64,000 bases of DNA from the NCBI GenBank assembly GCA_030549495.1, contig JAUIRK010000297.1:372001-436000 (forward strand), in the 5' to 3' direction. The notes under the pieces were generated by a model. The model made no database searches, was not told where the DNA came from, and was given only the letters and a program-made list of their open reading frames with translations. Position 1 is the first letter of the stretch; the number at the start of each line of letters is the position of its first letter. The translations under genes and the position numbers were made by a program. Origin of the DNA: Nectonema munidae (lineage: Eukaryota; Nematomorpha; Nectonematoida; Nectonematidae). Below, piece by piece: positions 59,571 to 64,000 of this stretch.

Positions 59571-59870
59571 TTAACCCTATTTTTAACGGGCTATTTTCAT
59601 TCAGTCAGTCACGGGGGCTATTTTGGCCACCCCTCTTTTTTTTTTTGTTAAAATATTGAAAATTTTTACAACATTCTCGCATGAACTCACTAAATAATTT
59701 ATTGCGAATCTGAATCTAAACTGAGACAACCTTGGTAGCCCTACTTTCATCAGATATTCATTTTGTACAATCTATGTTCGAAAAATTATCTTTCATAAAT
59801 GTATTTAGGTAGTAATTTAATCGATTTCACAATTTTTTTATTGAAGAGAATCTTTTTGTTGATCTTGGCT
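59571..59870. mobile_element. TTAA-end fragment related to the 41611-48065 composite
   Basis: TTAACCCTATTTTTAACGGG then CTATTTTC matches the right end of the composite in complement. It continues through CTCACTAAATAATTTATTGC (like 47964-47985) and then ACCTTGGTAGCCCTACTTTC, TTCATTTTGTACAATCTATG and TTCGAAAAA (like 44780-44850). The junction skips the 3.1 kb present in the composite. The far end is not identified. Confidence 0.7.
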
Positions 59871-60006
59871 TTTTTAAATAATGTTTTGTAGTATCCTACA
59901 TTTCCTGTTCGGATGGAAAATCGGCAGGGTTATCAGCTCTATGTACTCGATGATGTCCTTGGTGTAGTAGTAACCTTTAAGTTATCTTTGAAAAGTTGCT
60001 CTTTCA

Positions 60007-60292
60007 AATTTGCACGATTTTAAATATTATATTTGTCGAATAATCAAAGAATCGAAAAATGTTCAAATCAAAAAATATTTATTCTTTTTAAATATATCGT
60101 TGGCTCCCCTTACTTTTAGTTTCGTATGTGCAGAATTTGATAAAAATTAATTATTAAAGACTAGGTTTATCTTTCAATTTTAAAAGTAAGGGGAGCCAAC
60201 GATATATTTAAAAAGAATAAATATTTTTTGATTTGAACATTTTTCGATTCTTTGATTATTCGACAAATATAATATTTAAAATCGTGCAAATT
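60007..60292. repeat. Perfect 112-bp inverted repeat with a 62-base spacer
   Basis: 60007-60118 and 60181-60292 are exact reverse complements over all 112 bases (outer AATTTGCACGATTTTAAATA, inner GGCTCCCCTTACTTTTA). The spacer 60119-60180 is not self-complementary. No mismatch means a very recent origin, gene conversion between arms, or an assembly/foldback-read artefact. Transcribed, it would give a long hairpin. Confidence 0.95.
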
Positions 60293-60294
60293 GC

Positions 60295-60590
60295 AAAGTA
60301 TAGGTAATAACTTTTGTAACATCGTATGAGGTAGCAAAATATGAACAGAAAGTTTGATATTTTTTGATTTTTTAAATAATATTTTTCGATTCTTTGATTA
60401 CAGAATTTTATTTTGATTATTTGATAAAATATATTATATAGGTTGGAGATGAATTATCGCGGTATACAGGTTGGAGATGAACCAACGTAGTATAGAAATG
60501 TATATAGGTAATAACTTATGTAGCATCGTCTCTCCGAATGAGGTATATCAAATCTTACATCTAGCAGAATGTGAACAGAAAGTTGAACAT
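60295..60590. repeat. Direct duplication of a segment of about 70-90 bases
   Basis: TATAGGTAATAACTTTTGTA, ACATCGTATGAGGTA and ATGAACAGAAAGTTTGA (60298-60358) recur at about 60500-60590 as TATAGGTAATAACTTATGTA, GCATCG...GAGGTA and GTGAACAGAAAGTTGA with small insertions. Confidence 0.7.
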
Positions 60591-60740
60591 TGTCTCCCTA
60601 GTTATTTCTACATGGAATAGAAACCATCGTAGTATACAGGTTGAAGATGAATCATTGTAGTATATAGTTTGGAGATGAATCATCGTAGAATACAGGTTGG
60701 AGAAGAATCATCGTAATATACGGGTTGGAGATAACACGCA
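60436..60740. repeat. Degenerate tandem repeat, unit about 29 bp
   Basis: The unit ACAGGTTGGAGATGAATCAT, then CGTAGTATA, occurs about seven times in two blocks (60440-60490 and 60620-60735), interrupted by the duplicated segment of the previous entry. Confidence 0.85.
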
Positions 60741-61059
60741 AGTTGTCTATAGTTATGTATTTATTTTTTTTTTATTATAATTGTTTATATTATAATAATA
60801 ATTTAAAATATAATAATTATTTTATAATAGTATGTTTGATAACACAAAATAATTTTTTAATTTAAAAATCTGTAGCCTGGCAACATAATGGATATTTTAG
60901 GCATTTTTCTAATATTATTTTTAATTTTAAGTTTTTATTTGTAAATAAAGATATATTTGTGTGTATTTGGGTAAAAATTGGTACGGCTATTTTAAATCTA
61001 TTAAGAGCCCACGTTGTGTCTTTTTCAAACAGTGCCACGAAAAGAAAGATTGATGTTTA
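60741..61059. other. AT-rich spacer
   Basis: AT-rich; the 3' part (from about 60980) may be the 5' flank of the hAT transposase that follows. Confidence 0.4.
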
Positions 61060-62524
61060 GCACAGAAAATTTCAAAAAAATCGGAAATTGAATATTTTTT
61101 TGTTGAGCACAGAGGCAAACCAACCTGTCTCATATGTACAGACAAACTTGCAGTGGTCAAAAAATATAATATCAAACGTCATTACTCTACTAGGCATGCT
61201 GAGGTGTATGAAAAATACAAAGAAAATGAGAGAGAAGACAGAGTCACCAGTCTTAAAACATGTCTACTCAGGCAATAATATTTTTTTAAGAAAGCATGCA
61301 AAGACAGTGATGCACAGTTGAAGCTAGCTATGTAGTGAGTGAGATGATTGCAAAGGCGGGAAAGCTAATTACACAGGGTGTATTATCAAAAAGTACATGT
61401 TACAAGCTGCAGCAAGTATAGTCTCTCCAGAAAAAAAGAGTCCGTTTAGCAATATCAGTCTTTTAGCCAGCACAGTGGCAGAGCGAATTTGTGACATGTC
61501 ATGTGACATATACAGGCAGCTGCATGAGAAGGCCAAACTTTTCAGTGCATACTCAGTCGCTCTTGATGAGAGCACAGATCTTGCTATGTGGATCCGTGGT
61601 GTTGATGACAGTTTTGAAGTTACTCAAGAGTTGCTTACATTTATGCAAATGCATGGGCAGACTACTGTTCTGGAGATAATTCGCCAGCTGTTCAATGCTA
61701 TTGTGGACACCGGATTATCATGGAAGAGGTCTGCTGGAATAATAACCGACGGAGCACCATCAATGATAGGGAAGAAAAATGGACTCGTGGCACTTGTTCA
61801 AAGAAAATTAGAAGAGGGTGTAGAGAAGGCCATTGCTCTGCATTGCATTATTCATTAGCAGGCCCTTTGCAGCAAGTGTTTGAAGTTTGACAATGTAATG
61901 TCTATTGTTGTGAAATGTATCAACCATATCAGATATAGAGGTTTAAAGCACCTGCAGTTTTGCACTTATTTGGAAGAAATAAGATCAGAATATAAAAATG
62001 TACTCTACTTTACTGAGGTACGTTGGTTCAGTCGAGGAACCACTCTGAAGAGATTTTTTGAGTTGAGAGCCGAAGTGAAAACCTTCATGAAGAATGATGG
62101 GAAAGCTGTTTCTGTACTAAATGATCCAAAATGGCTCATGAACTTAACTTTTCTTGTTGACATTACTCAGGAACTGAATGCATTAAACAAGAAGTTACAA
62201 GGCCAAGGACAACTTGTCAGTGCTGCCTATGATAATTTGAGAGCATTTTCTACAAAATTTGTGGAAACCCCGCTCTCTGAGAAAAATATTTGTCATTCCC
62301 ATGAATGCAAAGCACTCATGGATACAGGCATAACATTCAGTGGTGAGAAGTATGTTGATGCCATTGTGAGTCTTCAGGAAGAATTTGATCACAGGTTTGG
62401 CGACTTTAAAACGCACCAAGTCACTTTTCAAATTTTTTCTGATCCTTTTTCCTTTGATGTGCAAGACCTTTTCGAAACTTTTTACTCAAGGGATCCTCTT
62501 TGTTCACATGTCCAAATTTTTTGA
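61060..62524 (+). pseudogene. hAT transposase pseudogene, GTF2IRD2/ZBED5-like
   Basis: Near 61100 the plus strand encodes FFVEHRGKPTCLICTDKLAV, then KKYNIKRHYSTRHAEVY: a C2H2/BED-type zinc finger (CxxC ... HxxxxH). After two or three frameshifts, AKAGKLITQGVLSK leads into the frame 61397-61858: ISLLASTVAERICDM, SVALDESTDLA (first catalytic Asp) and GIITDGAPSMIGKKNGL. A single TAG at 61856-61858 replaces a Gln codon (HCIIH-stop-QALCSK), and the frame continues through FTEVRWFSRGTTLKRFFELR and LNKKLQGQGQLVSAAYDNLR to a stop at 62522-62524. The C-terminal hAT dimerisation domain is missing and no terminal repeats were found. Few lesions suggest a fairly young copy. Confidence 0.88.
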
Positions 62525-63420
62525 AGGAATAGTAACTAACTATGCTAAAACTGAATGAATATAGCACAAAACTCTCTATTAGTTATCGTTTTTTATTTAA
62601 TACAACTGTCAAATTAATTATGACTGATTTAATAACTCTATTCTTTGAATTGACCACTCTCCTCAACTCCAAGAAAATTTTCAATCGTCCACGAATGAAT
62701 TCAGAACTTTAATGTGAATATCAAATTTTTTTAACCGAATTTTCGCACAAACGTGAATAATCCACCATCACTAGTATCGATTGTCTTTACTCCTGATGAT
62801 ATTCACAGCATGACTATTACATGAAATTTTGTAGAGAATTAATTTGCCTTTGTTTGCTTTGCGCTTTCTCTAAGTCTAATACACTATACCTGATGAAGTT
62901 TACATTTTGCTAAGACTAAATGGAGTATAATCGTTTACTGGTGATATACGTCTTGTTATATACGATTTCCAGACTTGCTTATTTTGGAGCTGCTTCGTAC
63001 ACATTGTTTCTTCTCAGACAAACTCTCTTTGCGATAGATGCTGCAAGTTAGCTTAAACATCTATGTAGGCTACGTTGGGCGTTTTCGTGTTGAAGTTTTC
63101 TTTGTTTACACTTAGAATCATTTGGAACTATTCGAGGCACTACTTATAAAAGATAAGCGATAGCAACACTATCACACATTTTTATTCCAAAAGTTTTCTC
63201 ACTTGCTCTAAAATGCTTTTCATTCAAGTAATTTTTGGTTTTTCGAACATGTCTTCTCGACTTAAAATTCACCGCCTCTAAAAACTTTAGCTGTTATAAA
63301 TGTTAATCAATGAAGTAACTTTCTCATATTTCGTAGTATTCCCCTAGAAAGCCATGTTAGTAAATTATTTAATACTGAGACTTTTTAAACCATACCAAGC
63401 TTAAGGAAACCTCTTTCATG
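62525..63420. other. Stretch without a recognised gene
   Basis: No conserved ORF and no repeat end recognised. Confidence 0.45.
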
Positions 63421-63436
63421 TTTTGTGTTAGCAGTT

Positions 63437-63463
63437 TTGGGTTAGGGTTAGGGTTAAGGTTAT
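63437..63463. repeat. Short interstitial TTAGGG-like repeat
   Basis: GGGTTAGGGTTAGGGTTAAGG: about three telomere-type hexamers, the last degenerate. A shorter similar stretch (GTTAGGGTTAGCGTTAG) is at 34700-34716. TTAGGG is the telomere unit of most non-insect animals. Confidence 0.6.
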
Positions 63464-63773
63464 CCATAGCTCGATGTTAGCTGCAAATTAGTATTTTTTC
63501 GATGATGATTTTCGATGAAAAACTTTTTTTGACCTGATGTGATAATAAAGTGCATGATTACGTACAATACATAAAAATTTAACATTAATTTTGTGAAAAT
63601 GTTACAACAAACTGACATGTTTAAAATAGATTTAACCGCGCTGTTACACTAGGGGTCAAACACATATGATGTCTCCATAAAAAATTGAAATTTGCCTCCC
63701 CCTGTCTGAGTACATCTAAAAATCAATCCCACCCCCAGTCGGACGTCCTTTTTAGCTTTACCCCTACCCCCAC

Positions 63774-63986
63774 CTGACCCTTGGTATTAATGATAATCTC
63801 TTTTTTCCTATATTTAGGTATGAAAAAAAGGAGACTTGATATTTTTATTTTAAATTCATCATCATCTTTAGGTTCTATAAAAGAACTGTTCATAAGCAAA
63901 TCAAAAATGCTAAAAATTGGGCAATCATCTTCTTCATCGCCTACACTATCCGGAATTTCTTCATCTTCTTTTTTTAAGAAGATAAA
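63774..63986 (-). CDS. Probable coding exon at the window edge, unknown function
   Basis: After the acceptor TTTATAG the minus strand is open for 71 codons: an acidic start (KKEDEEIPDSVGDEEDDCPI), then FSIFDLLMNSSFIEP, an acidic run KDDDEF and a hydrophobic KISSLLFFIPKY. A good donor CAG/GTGGGG closes it at 63774; the frame itself would run on to a TGA at 63723-63725. The mixed, non-repetitive composition between acidic patches looks coding. Family not recognised. It may be upstream of the 57638-58204 exon in one gene, on the same strand. Confidence 0.4.
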
Positions 63987-64000
63987 CTATAAAGGAAAGT

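Noticed and set aside
1..64000. Search for a defence, CRISPR, toxin, phage or viral gene system
   Set aside because: No arrays of regularly spaced repeats, no integrase, capsid, polymerase or operon-like gene clusters were seen. Multi-copy sequences are explained by eukaryotic transposons and minisatellites.

Overview
The window is nuclear DNA from a metazoan. It is AT-rich, has GT-AG introns of one to several kilobases, and is dominated by eukaryotic transposon debris: LINEs with RNase H, hAT, Tigger/pogo, TTAA-targeting MITEs and a tRNA-derived SINE. I see no prokaryotic operons, plasmid or phage genes. A TTAGGG-like tract near 63.4 kb fits a non-insect animal, but the species cannot be named from this sequence.

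The one clear host gene is COQ8 (ADCK3/ADCK4/Abc1 type UbiB atypical kinase) on the minus strand, from about 15.7 kb down to 2.4 kb. Six exons join in frame (15136-15676, 13245-13512, 8268-8434, 6755-7016, 5687-5939, 2408-2698), and the splice phases agree at every junction. KxGQ, Ala-rich loop, VAVK lysine, DPNWSNF catalytic loop and DFG are all present. Only the far N-terminus (probably a mitochondrial targeting exon upstream of 15.7 kb) is missing. The largest intron (8.4-13.2 kb) holds an internally deleted hAT element and a decayed LINE, and the LINE itself carries a MITE.

From 15.9 to 57 kb I find no convincing host gene. This stretch is nested transposable elements: a 3.5 kb hAT-type element with a perfect 8-bp target duplication (15943-19418) that contains a second hAT MITE, a foldback element, a 42-bp tandem array and a SINE; RNase H-bearing LINE tails (21.5-22.3 and 26.5-27.7 kb); paired copies of hAT-like and dispersed repeats (28.4-37.1 kb); many short TTAA-flanked MITEs that share a CGTCTGC/GCAGACG motif; a 6.45 kb TTAA-flanked composite element (41.6-48.1 kb) holding a broken Tigger transposase and a broken LINE; a Tigger-like element with decayed TIRs (50.9-52.6 kb); and two nested hAT elements (53.7-54.5 kb), the inner one with a perfect 8-bp target duplication.

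The right end (57.4-64 kb) has a tRNA-derived SINE, a probable host exon of unknown function (57638-58204, minus), a fragment of the TTAA composite family, a perfect 112-bp inverted repeat (60007-60292), a degenerate tandem array, a nearly intact ZBED/GTF2IRD2-like hAT transposase pseudogene (61060-62524), and a second probable minus-strand exon at the edge (63774-63986). No defence system, toxin or viral gene cluster was found. The main novelty lies in the architecture of the mobile elements.
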